In this document: positions 19,142-28,818 of the stretch, piece after piece
Numbering within the stretch: position 1 is the stretch's first letter
Layout: every line of letters begins with the position of its first letter
Assembly: GCA_965223025.1 (NCBI GenBank)
Contig: CBDCVP010000021.1
Coordinates: 620,001 to 684,000 of the forward strand
DNA from: JABDMH01 sp965223025
GTDB lineage: Bacteria; Bacteroidota; Bacteroidia; Chitinophagales; Saprospiraceae
DNA: 64,000 bases
Direction of reading: 5' to 3'
Program-made: the position numbers and the translations under genes
The notes under the pieces: model-generated
The model's input: the letters and a program-made list of their open reading frames with translations, nothing else
The model's database searches: none
What the model was told of the DNA's origin: nothing

Positions 19142-20932
19142 ATGTCAAAAAATTTACTTTGCGTTTTAAGTTTGTTGCTACACTATTACACAGGCGCCCA
19201 GGTGATTCAACTGGGCGCCGGTAATAGCGATCAAATTACAGTAACGACCAGTAGTGAATACCAGCCCGAATATTGGCCTCAGAAAGCCTCGGGTGATAAA
19301 ACCATTGATGGCGCAGGCCTGGATGCGGAAAAACTTGCCGCTTCTCGATTCTTAGCACAAGCTACCTTAGGATCGGATCTTGCAGAGGTAGAAAACGTAG
19401 CTGAAATTGGTTATAATGCATGGCTGGATGGCCAGTTTTCCAGTCCTTATACCAGTATGCTAGAACAACTGCGCCAAGTACACGAAGATGTAGATGACTG
19501 GTTTGTGGCCAATGGTGGTGATACCAGTGAATTGGGGTACCGGCCCAATTGGAAAATATTTAACTACACATGGTGGGATGCTTTTACCCAAGGAGATGAT
19601 GCACTGCGCCATCGCATTGCTTTTGCATTGTCTGAGATTTTGGTCATTTCTATCAATTCAGAACTGGAAGGATATGGGGATGGCCTGGCGAGCTACTATG
19701 ATATTTTCCTAAAAAATGCTTTTGGCAATTATCGAGATATCCTGAGTGAAGTATCACTTCACCCCTGTATGGGATTTTACCTGAGTCATCTAAATAACCC
19801 CAAAGCTATCCCCGAAGAGAACATCCACCCCGATGAGAACTATGCACGAGAGGCGATGCAGTTGTTTTCGATCGGTCTGTATCAGCTCAATCCCGATGGT
19901 ACCCGTGTGGTCGACGACCAAGGCAAAGACATACCCACCTACGGCCAGCATGAAATCAAGGAGTTTGCAAAGATCTGGACGGGACTGGGTGTGGCCGATG
20001 TGATACCAAATATGTATGCTGATGAAGTTGATTTTGGTGCAGGCATCTACACTGCAGATATGACCCTGCCCATGATCATGTATGAAGATTATCATGAACC
20101 AGGGGAAAAACAGCTCTTGAATGGCACCGTCATACCAGCAGGTCAGGCCGGTATGAAAGATATAGTAGATGCTGTCGACAATCTTTTTCAGCACCCCAAT
20201 GTGGGGCCTTTTATCGGAAGGCAGTTGATTCAACGGTTGGTAAAATCAAATCCTTCACCCGCATATATTCAACGGGTGTCTCAGGCATTCGATGATAACG
20301 GACAGGGTGTGCGTGGAGACATGAAGGCCGTGATAAAGGCCATCCTACTCGATGAAGAAGCCAGGTCTTGCCAATGGATAGATGAGACAACTCAGGGTAT
20401 GCTTAGAGAACCATTTGCACGCTATACTCATTTCTCCAAGGCTGTGGACATTGAGCATTATTATGGTCGATATTGGAATATTGGATACAATTTTTGGGAA
20501 GTTACTGGCCAGACTGTTTTTGGGTCTCCCAGCGTATTTAATTTTTTCCTGCCAGATTATCAGCCGGTAGGTCCCATTGCAGATGCAGAATTGGTGGCAC
20601 CAGAATTTCAAATCCACAATTCACGCAGCAGCATTGGGTTGATCAACGAAGTCAATGGATGGACGGTTTACAATTCAGTGTTCAATACCTGGGAGGAAAA
20701 TGATCCGTCAGTTTTTCTCAACGTGGATGAACTGAAAGTGCTGGCACGCGACTCAGAGGTGCTGGTCAATCGTCTGGATATGCTGTTTACTCATGGCCAG
20801 CTCAGCGATCGCACCAGGGCCATTATAAAGGATGCACTAGATCCGTTGATTTATGGTGACTACCGCGATAATCGTGTCAGAATGGCGCTGTATTTATTGA
20901 TGATTTCACCAGACTACGCCATCCTAAAATAG
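19142..20932 (+). CDS. DUF1800 family exported protein
   Basis: This 596-residue protein has a signal peptide (residues 1-19, ending at TGAQ) and the DUF1800 hallmark AASRFLAQATLGSD near residue 60. Later motifs typical of the family follow: HPDENYAREAMQLFSIGLYQLNPDG, the heme-protein-like DALRHRIAFALSEILV and FIGRQLIQRLV. The biochemical role of DUF1800 is not established. It usually sits next to a DUF1501 gene, as here (32-bp gap), and both are exported. A third exported gene follows, so the three look like one operon. Confidence 0.88.
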   Translation: MSKNLLCVLSLLLHYYTGAQVIQLGAGNSDQITVTTSSEYQPEYWPQKASGDKTIDGAGLDAEKLAASRFLAQATLGSDLAEVENVAEIGYNAWLDGQFSSPYTSMLEQLRQVHEDVDDWFVANGGDTSELGYRPNWKIFNYTWWDAFTQGDDALRHRIAFALSEILVISINSELEGYGDGLASYYDIFLKNAFGNYRDILSEVSLHPCMGFYLSHLNNPKAIPEENIHPDENYAREAMQLFSIGLYQLNPDGTRVVDDQGKDIPTYGQHEIKEFAKIWTGLGVADVIPNMYADEVDFGAGIYTADMTLPMIMYEDYHEPGEKQLLNGTVIPAGQAGMKDIVDAVDNLFQHPNVGPFIGRQLIQRLVKSNPSPAYIQRVSQAFDDNGQGVRGDMKAVIKAILLDEEARSCQWIDETTQGMLREPFARYTHFSKAVDIEHYYGRYWNIGYNFWEVTGQTVFGSPSVFNFFLPDYQPVGPIADAELVAPEFQIHNSRSSIGLINEVNGWTVYNSVFNTWEENDPSVFLNVDELKVLARDSEVLVNRLDMLFTHGQLSDRTRAIIKDALDPLIYGDYRDNRVRMALYLLMISPDYAILK

Positions 20933-20964
20933 ATCACTCCATCATTCGATGATATCATAAGCAA

Positions 20965-22389
20965 ATGAACAGAAAAACACTATCTAGAAGGTCATTCCTA
21001 GGTCAAACCAGTTGTGCAGCCATCGGATCCTCGACGTTACTTTCTTCCTTAGTGAGCCTGAAGGCTTTAAATGCGGCAGCAGCCGCCAATAGCGGGTCGT
21101 TCGGGAGTGGTGATGATTACAAGGCGTTGGTGTGCATCTTCCAATCTGGTGGCAATGACTCCTTCAACATGTTGGTCCCAACCAGTGCTAGTGAGTACCA
21201 AGAATATGCCACCACCAGATCAAATCAGGCATTGGCACTGGATGAATTATTGCCGTTGAATGTAGCGAATGCTGATGGACGGTCTTTTGGTCTGAATCCA
21301 GCGATGACTGCAGTCCAAAATCTGTTCAACCAAGGAAAATTGTCCTTTATTTCAAATGTTGGCACTTTAGTATCTCCAACTAGTAAGGAGGATTTTTTCA
21401 ATGAAGCCAATCACCTGCCGCTGGGGCTGTTTTCCCATGCGGATCAAATACAACAATGGCAGACTTCCTTGCCGCACCAACGTGCTTCATCCTTGGGGTG
21501 GGGTGGTAAAGTAGCAGACTTGATTCGCGATATGAACAGCAATCAGGCCATATCTATGAATGTGTCCTTATCTGGCACCAATGTTTTTCAGACCGGAGAT
21601 AGTACTATAGAATATGCCATTGATCCCTATAATGGAAGTGTCGGTATAGAAGGATATGGACAGCACGATGAATGGAATGTATTTGATATATCCAGAACTA
21701 AGGCGATCGACAACTTGCTCGATTATGAATATCAAGATATTTTCCAAAAAACCTATGTCGATGTCATCCGAAGATCTCGCGATGGACATATCATGTTTGA
21801 TGAAGCCATCAAAACTGTAGGTGACTTCACTACCGAGTTTTCCGATAATTATCTTTCGCAGAGTTTTGCTATGGTGGCTCGCACCATTGCGGCTCGCCAG
21901 CAGCTGGGTGTGAAGCGGCAGATCTTTTACATCAACTTCGGTGGTTGGGATCATCACGACGAGTTATTGACCAGTCAGTTTGGGATGTTGATGGCACTGA
22001 GTAATGCACTGAGTGAATTTAATACGGTCCTCGAAGAAATAAATATGTCAGATTGTGTGTCCACTTTCTCTATTTCAGAATTTGGCCGCACACTCACTTC
22101 CAATGGCAATGGCACCGATCATGCTTGGGGTGGCAATGTCATGGTAATGGGAGGTAACCAGGTCAAGGGTGGAAATATCTTTGGTGAATATCCATCCTTG
22201 GCATTAGAAAATTCATTAGAGCTGGGTGACGGTGTATTGGTCCCGACTCTTGCTACAGACCAATATTTTGCTGAGTTAGCAAAATGGTTTGGTGTCGCCC
22301 CGTCAGAACTGACCACTATTTTTCCAAATTTGGAAAACTTTTACGACGTCAATGCCAACGATGCGCCCATCGGCTTTCTAAATCTATAA
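20965..22389 (+). CDS. DUF1501 family Tat-exported protein
   Basis: This 474-residue protein has a twin-arginine signal (SRRSFLGQ at residues 7-14, then a hydrophobic stretch to about 40). The DUF1501 core follows: YKALVCIFQSGGNDSFNMLVP, LSFISNVGTL, INFGGWDHHDELL and the metal-site-like EFGRTLTSNGNGTDHAWGG. The family has an alkaline-phosphatase-like fold and is often annotated as sulfatase-like, but no FGly motif is visible here. Tat export suggests it folds, perhaps with a metal, before crossing the membrane. It is paired with the DUF1800 gene upstream. Confidence 0.88.
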   Translation: MNRKTLSRRSFLGQTSCAAIGSSTLLSSLVSLKALNAAAAANSGSFGSGDDYKALVCIFQSGGNDSFNMLVPTSASEYQEYATTRSNQALALDELLPLNVANADGRSFGLNPAMTAVQNLFNQGKLSFISNVGTLVSPTSKEDFFNEANHLPLGLFSHADQIQQWQTSLPHQRASSLGWGGKVADLIRDMNSNQAISMNVSLSGTNVFQTGDSTIEYAIDPYNGSVGIEGYGQHDEWNVFDISRTKAIDNLLDYEYQDIFQKTYVDVIRRSRDGHIMFDEAIKTVGDFTTEFSDNYLSQSFAMVARTIAARQQLGVKRQIFYINFGGWDHHDELLTSQFGMLMALSNALSEFNTVLEEINMSDCVSTFSISEFGRTLTSNGNGTDHAWGGNVMVMGGNQVKGGNIFGEYPSLALENSLELGDGVLVPTLATDQYFAELAKWFGVAPSELTTIFPNLENFYDVNANDAPIGFLNL

Positions 22390-22401
22390 ATCGTAGTATA
22401 A

Positions 22402-23154
22402 GTGAAAAAAATAATTTTCTTATTCCTTTTTCTTTTCATTTCTATCTCATTTTTAACTGGTCAGTGTTATCCTGACAGGCATAGCACCAATTGGTATGAT
22501 GGGTGGGTGTCTTGTGATCCGTTTCCAAGTCCCAATCCCGATCATGGGCTATCGCATTGGATCATGTACGATCTAAATCAGGTCTATAAGCTTACCCATA
22601 CTCATGTATGGAATACAAACGACCCATCGCACCTGGATTGGGGATTAAGGGAAGTGATGATAGATTACTCTAAAAATGGTCAGACTTGGGAAAATGCGGG
22701 CACGTTTACTCTTCAGCAAGGGACTGGAAGCTCGGTGTATGAGGGTTTCGAAGGACCAGATCTGGCTGGGATTCAGGCCCGGTACATTCTGCTCACAGCG
22801 GTAGATAATTTTGGTGGATCTTGCTACGGTCTGAGCGAAATCAGATTTAGTGCCGAAGATGCCACGGTGACCGATGTGCAAAATGAAGACCCCGCCTCTT
22901 GCATGACGGTACAGCTTTACCCCAATCCATTCGACGATCACAGTCGGGTTTTGATCCAAAGCCAGTGCCAGGGTATGATTACTTACGCCGTACGCGACGT
23001 TCTTGGTCGGGTGATTATGAATGGCCAATTCGATGGTAATTCTGCAGTAAAATCCTTCAACATTTCCGGTCAAGGTCTACCTACGGGCAGTTATGTGGTC
23101 ATGATCGAACAGGCAGGATCACGGTCACAGCATCACTTGTTGAAAGTGGAGTAA
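22402..23154 (+). CDS. Discoidin-like domain protein with T9SS tail
   Basis: This 250-residue secreted protein starts at a GTG 12 bp after the DUF1501 stop; the signal peptide runs to about residue 20 (FLTGQC). Residues 20-155 resemble an F5/8 type C (discoidin) sugar-binding fold (WIMYDLNQVYKLTHTHVWN, then IQARYILLTAVDNFGG). Residues 168-250 form a type A T9SS sorting domain (LYPNPFDDHSRVLIQ, then LPTGSYVVMIEQAG and LLKVE). It would be exported through the type IX system and attached to the surface. Its position after DUF1800 and DUF1501 suggests a surface adhesin or carbohydrate-binding partner. Confidence 0.8.
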   Translation: MKKIIFLFLFLFISISFLTGQCYPDRHSTNWYDGWVSCDPFPSPNPDHGLSHWIMYDLNQVYKLTHTHVWNTNDPSHLDWGLREVMIDYSKNGQTWENAGTFTLQQGTGSSVYEGFEGPDLAGIQARYILLTAVDNFGGSCYGLSEIRFSAEDATVTDVQNEDPASCMTVQLYPNPFDDHSRVLIQSQCQGMITYAVRDVLGRVIMNGQFDGNSAVKSFNISGQGLPTGSYVVMIEQAGSRSQHHLLKVE

Positions 23155-23682
23155 GTGAGGCTCAGATGTGCAATATGGAAGGCGAAAGGGCTCCCGGCCT
23201 CCTCTGCCAAGCAGAAATAAGTCTGGGATAACCTGATAGTTCTTCGAATGAATTGGAAAAAGTGTTGCGATCTAGAGGATTCGTGCACCTGAGGATACTG
23301 ATTTGACTTACTTTCGACTGTCAGACCACCAGCATCAGAGTGGGACAACGCCCAGGACATTTTTCACCAGGATACATTGATTATTTCTATAGCTGACAAG
23401 TGAGCCTACTGATAAAAAAGGGATTTTTTAAAAGATGTTCAACCAAAATCGGAAGTTATCCACAAAAAAAGACAAAGTGCCTTACTAATTATAGGATGAG
23501 TACTTTGACGATGGTCGAAACAGGCAAAGTGATTGAAGATGATTGTTGAACATCACCACTCACAATTATAGCATGTCCTCCACTTTACTAATTCCAATCC
23601 TATGTAGGGCGGTGTCTCAGGCCTCCGTGGGAGACCCAACCTGGTAGAGATCTTCCAGGTAAGGGCCCAATCGTTGTATTCG
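23155..23682. other. Intergenic region between convergent genes
   Basis: No gene is recognised in 528 bases. Two small hairpins near the right end could act as bidirectional terminators for the convergent genes: GTCTC/GAGAC at 23614-23635, and ACCTGG/CCAGGT at 23639-23660. Neither has a T-run. The rest is unremarkable. Confidence 0.4.
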
Positions 23683-24813
23683 TCATCTACCTTCTATGTG
23701 ATCCACGATGAGATTGGAGTCGGTATGAATGGTGCGAAGAATGCCGCCCAATTTATAGGGATTAAAACCTACAAAATATAACCCTTCATATTTACCAGTT
23801 CCTATGGGCTGTTTCGGTACTTGATGCTCATCGAGAAGACCCTCCGTATCGTCTAACAAGTCACTGAGCTGGGGGAGATATCCCGTAGCCAATATGACAA
23901 GATCTATTTTTTCACTTTCACCATTGGCATAAATCACCTCAGTTGCTTCGAAGTGGGCGATGTCAGGTTTCACTTTGATGGCTCCTTCTCTAATCTTGGC
24001 AACCGTACCGAGATCAATCACCGGTGTCTTACCTGTCTTCCGCAGTTGTTCTGCTGGTGATAGCGGTGATCTTTTTAGTCCATATTTGCTCAGATCACCA
24101 AGTACGAGTCTGCTGACCCACGATCCCAGGACATCTCCTAAACCGAATGGTAGCTTGGAGAGCATTCGGCCAGTGAGTTGAGTAGGACGTCCAGCGACCT
24201 CCCGGGGCACAATATTGACCGTAGAGCGGACCGACAGACTTACGGGAATGCCCTCTTCTGCTAGGTCGAGGGCTACTTCTGCTCCCGTGTTGCCCATCCC
24301 GATGACCAACACTTTGTCTGCCTGGATGGATGACGAGTTCTTGTAAAGTGTGCTGTGAATGATACTTCCCTCATAGGTCTCCATACCATCCCAGGTGGGA
24401 TAAAAGGGTACACGGTTTAATCCAGTGGCAATCACCACTCGTTTACATTGAAAGCTCATGCCCCCATCCATTCGCACCTTCCAGCCACTTCGATTTCTTT
24501 TGATGGATGTAGCTGCTACACTGAAATTAGGCCTGATCTGATAGGTCTTGGCATAATCCTCAAGGTAATCTATCAATTGATCTCTGGTTACGTATTGAGG
24601 GTAGTGCTTCGGGAAAGGTCTATGAGGCAGATGGGAAAGCTCATTGACCGTGTGTAAGCAAAGGCGGTCATAGTGACGATGCCAACTCTCTCCCACATGA
24701 TTTCCCTTCTCTACAATATCAAATGCTATACCTCGATGGCGCATCCTGCCGGCTATGGCTAGTCCTGCAGGGCCGGCTCCGATGATCAAATGATCCATCT
24801 CACGAGTCTTCAT
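23683..24813 (-). CDS. Flavin-containing monooxygenase (CzcO/YUCCA-like)
   Basis: This 376-residue cytoplasmic FAD- and NADPH-binding protein has the FAD Rossmann motif GAGPAGLAIAG near residue 12 and the NADPH motif GMGNTGAEVALDLAE near 170. The late motif DLVILATGYLPQL is typical of flavin monooxygenases. The size and motifs suit the CzcO/YUC-like group, which oxygenate small organic molecules. The substrate is unknown. Its start overlaps the end of the upstream dehydrogenase gene by 4 bp, so the two are translationally coupled. Confidence 0.85.
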   Translation of the reverse strand: MKTREMDHLIIGAGPAGLAIAGRMRHRGIAFDIVEKGNHVGESWHRHYDRLCLHTVNELSHLPHRPFPKHYPQYVTRDQLIDYLEDYAKTYQIRPNFSVAATSIKRNRSGWKVRMDGGMSFQCKRVVIATGLNRVPFYPTWDGMETYEGSIIHSTLYKNSSSIQADKVLVIGMGNTGAEVALDLAEEGIPVSLSVRSTVNIVPREVAGRPTQLTGRMLSKLPFGLGDVLGSWVSRLVLGDLSKYGLKRSPLSPAEQLRKTGKTPVIDLGTVAKIREGAIKVKPDIAHFEATEVIYANGESEKIDLVILATGYLPQLSDLLDDTEGLLDEHQVPKQPIGTGKYEGLYFVGFNPYKLGGILRTIHTDSNLIVDHIEGR

Positions 24814-26447
24814 AGAGTCCTATTTTGGATAGAAGCTGCAGCAGCACGGGCGGTCAGTACGCATCCACCGAGAAATGTGCCTTCTAATGTTCCGTGTCCG
24901 TGCATGCCTCCACCACCGAATCCTGCAGCCTCTCCGATGGCATACAGTCCGGGGATGATCTGCTGATTTCCCTGCTGGTCCCGGGCAGTGAGCACCCTAC
25001 TTTGTAAATCAGTCTCAATACCTCCCATACTTTTACGCGACAGGATAAAAGATCGAATCGCAATCAAGGGACCAGCTTTTGGATCCAGGATTTTTTGAAA
25101 TTTGCAGGTACGTGCCCGATCACCCTTGTATTTTCTTACTTGCAAAATTCGGCGAAGCTGTTCGTCGTTGTGAAATTTTATTCCACGGTCGATTTGATCA
25201 TCGTATTCGTTCACTGCTTGCTGGACATATGATAGTTTAACACGCTGATCTCCGTTCAAAGCGTTCATTTTGTCCACAAGGGTCGGCAGGTTGTCAGCGA
25301 CAATAAAATCTTCACATAGATCTGCGATTTTGTCCACTAGTTTTTTACTGCCTATGAATAAAGTGTTGAAAACGAATTTCAGAAATTTTTTATCGCGCAT
25401 AGCCTCATTATGCTCAGAACCGGAGATGGCAAATTCCTTGGATGCGATTTTATAATTTAGTAACTGCCAGGAGTATTTTAGGGGTTCTTGGCAAATCCTC
25501 TCTACGAGATATCTGGTGTCGTACGGATTAATCAAGGGCATCGGTCCGAAGCGCCGACCTTCGTAATTGAGCCATAGGTGGGATTTACCTGGTACGATGC
25601 TCAATCCATGCTCGGGTTTCCTCGGCTTATAATGTCTGATGCCTGCTGCATAGTTCCACTGCCGATCCAGATGGACGACGCTGCCGTTGATGGTACTGGT
25701 TGCATCGTGCAAGTCCCCTACAGCATATTCGTGTGCGCCGTTTAGGATGGTTTTTGGTGGATCTCCCCATGGTTTGTACCAATGCTTCCGCACCTTTTCA
25801 AGAGATCCGTTGATACCTCCCGTGGCTGCAATCGTGATATCTGCCTGCACCTCAAAATTGCTGCCGCTTGATTCATCCACACCTTGCACTCCTGTTACTT
25901 TTCCATTTTCTGTGGTAAAAGACTGAGCACGATGCTGATACTTGATCGTTAGGTTTTTGTGCTTGGCATGACCACGCAAATGATGGTTAAACTGTTTGAC
26001 GAGTTCCATGCCCGTGCCCCAAACCATGTGAAATCTAGGCAAGGAATTGCCCCTTTTTAGGAGACCGCGCTCTGGCCAATTGATCACAGGAAAGAAGTTA
26101 ATGTTGTGCTTTCTCAACCAAGTGTATCCATGCGAGTTGCTGAGCTGCAAGTATTGCTCAGCCCATTTAGGGCCCCAGACTTCCTCCTCATCGAAATCAG
26201 CCACCGAAAACCAATCCCCGCGAGCCAATTCATAACTGTCTCTGATCCCTGCTTTGCGCTGGAGTTTAGTATCGACAAAGAGCATGCCTCCGAAGGCCCA
26301 TCTGGCAAGACCTCCGAAGTTGGCCTCAGTATCTCGATCTAAGATCATGACTTTCTGGCCTGAATCCAGTAATTCATAGGCGGCGATGATTCCTGATATT
26401 CCTCCACCAACAATTAGTAGGTCGGTTTGGTATGTATTGTCCGGCAT
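24810..26447 (-). CDS. FAD-binding dehydrogenase (succinate dehydrogenase/KstD-like)
   Basis: This 545-residue flavoprotein has an N-terminal FAD motif (LLIVGGGISGIIAAYELLDSG) and the C-terminal family motif GLYAIGEAAGFGGGGMHGHG, followed by GTFLGGCVLTARAAA. These are typical of the FAD-binding dehydrogenases related to 3-ketosteroid dehydrogenase and fumarate reductase flavoprotein subunits. There is no signal peptide. It overlaps the monooxygenase by 4 bp (ATGA), making a two-gene operon that could carry out successive oxidations of one compound. The substrate is inferred to be a lipid- or sterol-like molecule only by family. Confidence 0.82.
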   Translation of the reverse strand: MPDNTYQTDLLIVGGGISGIIAAYELLDSGQKVMILDRDTEANFGGLARWAFGGMLFVDTKLQRKAGIRDSYELARGDWFSVADFDEEEVWGPKWAEQYLQLSNSHGYTWLRKHNINFFPVINWPERGLLKRGNSLPRFHMVWGTGMELVKQFNHHLRGHAKHKNLTIKYQHRAQSFTTENGKVTGVQGVDESSGSNFEVQADITIAATGGINGSLEKVRKHWYKPWGDPPKTILNGAHEYAVGDLHDATSTINGSVVHLDRQWNYAAGIRHYKPRKPEHGLSIVPGKSHLWLNYEGRRFGPMPLINPYDTRYLVERICQEPLKYSWQLLNYKIASKEFAISGSEHNEAMRDKKFLKFVFNTLFIGSKKLVDKIADLCEDFIVADNLPTLVDKMNALNGDQRVKLSYVQQAVNEYDDQIDRGIKFHNDEQLRRILQVRKYKGDRARTCKFQKILDPKAGPLIAIRSFILSRKSMGGIETDLQSRVLTARDQQGNQQIIPGLYAIGEAAGFGGGGMHGHGTLEGTFLGGCVLTARAAAASIQNRTL

Positions 26448-26743
26448 GATAGATTTTTACTCATTAAATGTAGCAAATAAACCGGCAGAAAACTAAGTGG
26501 AACAATTTGGTTTCGAGCCTCTACCCATTGGGGCGCAACGTTTGTAGATGGGGATAATTTCACTGATTTTCTGATGAGTTGTAGAACGACCAGCCGGCCA
26601 AATTTTACGGTGGCTTGGACGTACAAATACTATCCGACTGGCAGTAGGGAAATTTTTGGAAAAAATCAGAACCCCATCATAGGTTTGCAAGTACCAAAGA
26701 CTTGCAGGATAGCGCTTTACCAAACGAGAATGAACTAGGAACG

Positions 26744-27991
26744 CTAAAGTCTGGTATTAACGATGTTGTTGTAGATAGAACCAAAAGTATAACTAAAGCC
26801 AAATTCACTGCCAAACCTAAAGCTGGTGGCTGACTGTCGCTGGGCTAGGAGCAATTCTTCCAGCGAAATATCTTGAGCAGGAAGAGATCTTTGATCGTTG
26901 ATTAATTCAAAATTGCTACCTAGACGAATGGAAAGGCCTTTTGAAATACGTAGGCTTAAGTAGCCCTCAAATTCAATGCGATTTTGACTGATGTCGTGCC
27001 AGTAATGGGCGCCTTCCAACTGGGCGTATAAGGTGCCCCAAGGTTGCTTAAAACGAGCCGACATTACTATGCTCTGATTGTACAAGTGCTCCTTCAGTTT
27101 TTGGTAAATCGTTTCCTCAATATAGTCCCGAAAGACGTGGCTTACGCGATAAGAAACAGTCACCTCACGTTGGTGTACTTCTGTATATGGGAAAATACTG
27201 TATTCGAAAGCCGGAGCAAAGGCCGTCGACAGATCCAGATTTGAAAATGTACTCTGATATAGTGAAAGAAATGCACCAGCCGACCAATGATCATTGATGC
27301 TGCGTACTGCACTGCTCGACATCGATTTTCGCTTCACATAGCTCGTAATCGTGCCTTCATCATTATCAAATCTCTTGGCATCCGTTCTGGCGTAAACGGT
27401 ATTGCGTACTCGCCAAAGTTCGGAAATTCGATTGATCCTCAGCCGGCCCCAGAGTCTGGTTTTTTCAGTGACCGTTTCAAAATCAAAAGCTCCTCCTCCA
27501 TCTATCGCAAAAACCCAATTGTTCCAGGGATCCTCCAGCTCAGTGGTTTCTTCCTCCCGCTCTTCACTGACCTTGTTTTTTACCTTTAGGTCAAGTTGCT
27601 CAATTAATCCCGTTTGGCTCCAATAGGGCATGAGTCCTTTTTCGATCTCAGCACTGATGGCATTGTGACGACGTATGGAGGCGGTATTGGGGGCTTCGCT
27701 AGAGGTTCGTTGCAGAGACATACCTTCGAAAACACCCTTTCCCATGAAATCAAAAGTATAGTTATATCCATTGGATCCACTGGGCGACCGGGTTGCCAGT
27801 ACGTGCACATCAGCCAAGGCTGGATCCCTCAAATAGTTGATATAAGATATGTTCTTCCGCATCACCGACTGGTCACAGAATGAGCAATCCACATACACCT
27901 TCAAGTCATTTTTATCAGACAGGGATTGACCAGAACTATGGGTTATATAACAAAAGAATATGATGAATAATAGCTTGGTCGATCGACCCAT
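26744..27991 (-). CDS. Uncharacterised exported protein, probable outer membrane barrel
   Basis: I place the start at residue 50 of a longer open frame because MGRSTKLLFIIFFCYITHSS is a clear signal peptide, giving 415 residues. An N-terminal domain has VYVDCSFCDQSVMRKNISYI and ADVHVLATRSPSGSNGY; it contains two close Cys residues and resembles a Bacteroidota family of unknown function with a similar C-x-x-C segment. The C-terminal half alternates short hydrophobic and polar strands and ends in an aromatic-rich stretch (FGFSYTFGSIYNN), as in outer membrane beta-barrels. Neighbours on the same strand are 296 bp away. No function is claimed. Confidence 0.6.
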   Translation of the reverse strand: MGRSTKLLFIIFFCYITHSSGQSLSDKNDLKVYVDCSFCDQSVMRKNISYINYLRDPALADVHVLATRSPSGSNGYNYTFDFMGKGVFEGMSLQRTSSEAPNTASIRRHNAISAEIEKGLMPYWSQTGLIEQLDLKVKNKVSEEREEETTELEDPWNNWVFAIDGGGAFDFETVTEKTRLWGRLRINRISELWRVRNTVYARTDAKRFDNDEGTITSYVKRKSMSSSAVRSINDHWSAGAFLSLYQSTFSNLDLSTAFAPAFEYSIFPYTEVHQREVTVSYRVSHVFRDYIEETIYQKLKEHLYNQSIVMSARFKQPWGTLYAQLEGAHYWHDISQNRIEFEGYLSLRISKGLSIRLGSNFELINDQRSLPAQDISLEELLLAQRQSATSFRFGSEFGFSYTFGSIYNNIVNTRL

Positions 27992-28205
27992 GTGTTCAAA
28001 TTCAGGCTGAAAGTTAGTAATCGAATTCGCAAAGATCTGTTTTTTAAGCCATAACAGCAAACTGGCTATTTTTTTAACAGATTCATAAGTATTATAGTGT
28101 TCTGCTGAGATGCATATGGTCAAAGTACATGTTCGCAATTATCATTCCAGCCTCTGACTTTGGTCAGTTTACTGTAACTTGCAGTATGACCAATCATTGT
28201 CTAGT

Positions 28206-28730
28206 ATGAAACATAGATGGTTCTGGATCGTAATCACATCGATCTTGGCGGGAACAGTCGTGTACTTATTGGCTAACAAGTTTTTAACTGATCGTGAGAT
28301 GAAAGATGCCATCCAACAGGAGAGAGCACATAGCGAGGAAAAGGAAGCAGCAGTGGAGAGGGCTTCCTTTGAAAGTCACATCGGTCAGTTGATGACATTG
28401 GTGGCTAGATTTGGTAAAGAAGATATTTATGATGAAAACTATAAGGATCTCAGTCTTCTATTTCAAAAGGTGGTACAAAGTACGCATGTATCGAAGCTGC
28501 TGTTTGTCGATCAACGGGGTGTGATCAAAGCGACCAACAATAAGCAGGACCGGGGCACCAATATCACGAAGCAATATGATTCACAGATCTTGTCCAAAGA
28601 TCAATTGGTACACTATAAGTACAATGCAGTTGAAAATATAGCCACTTTGAGGATGATGAATGATCAAGAGTTTCTGGGGCACTTGATTATGCATTACAGT
28701 GATCTTGCTGTGGGGGTTTCGCCTCATTAG
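28206..28730 (+). CDS. Membrane-anchored sensor-like protein without output domain
   Basis: This 174-residue protein starts at the second ATG, directly before the hydrophobic helix (WFWIVITSILAGTVVYLLA). A short coiled stretch rich in Glu follows, then an extracytoplasmic region containing LLFVDQRGVIKATNNKQDRG, a pattern seen in Cache/PAS-type sensor domains. No histidine kinase, methyl-accepting or cyclase domain follows. It may pass a signal to a separate partner or be a cut-down receptor. It converges with the methyltransferase remnant. Confidence 0.5.
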   Translation: MKHRWFWIVITSILAGTVVYLLANKFLTDREMKDAIQQERAHSEEKEAAVERASFESHIGQLMTLVARFGKEDIYDENYKDLSLLFQKVVQSTHVSKLLFVDQRGVIKATNNKQDRGTNITKQYDSQILSKDQLVHYKYNAVENIATLRMMNDQEFLGHLIMHYSDLAVGVSPH

Positions 28731-28818
28731 CCATGTAATGGGACGGTACAGACTTCTCTCATGTTCTAATCTGCTGGGGACCTAGGTGGACCACACCGCT
28801 AAAGGTCTCACAGGCCTC

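Noticed and set aside
26460..26743. Open frames on both strands between the dehydrogenase and the exported barrel protein
   Set aside because: Both are about 75-85 codons, without a known family or a good start; they could be remnants but nothing supports it.
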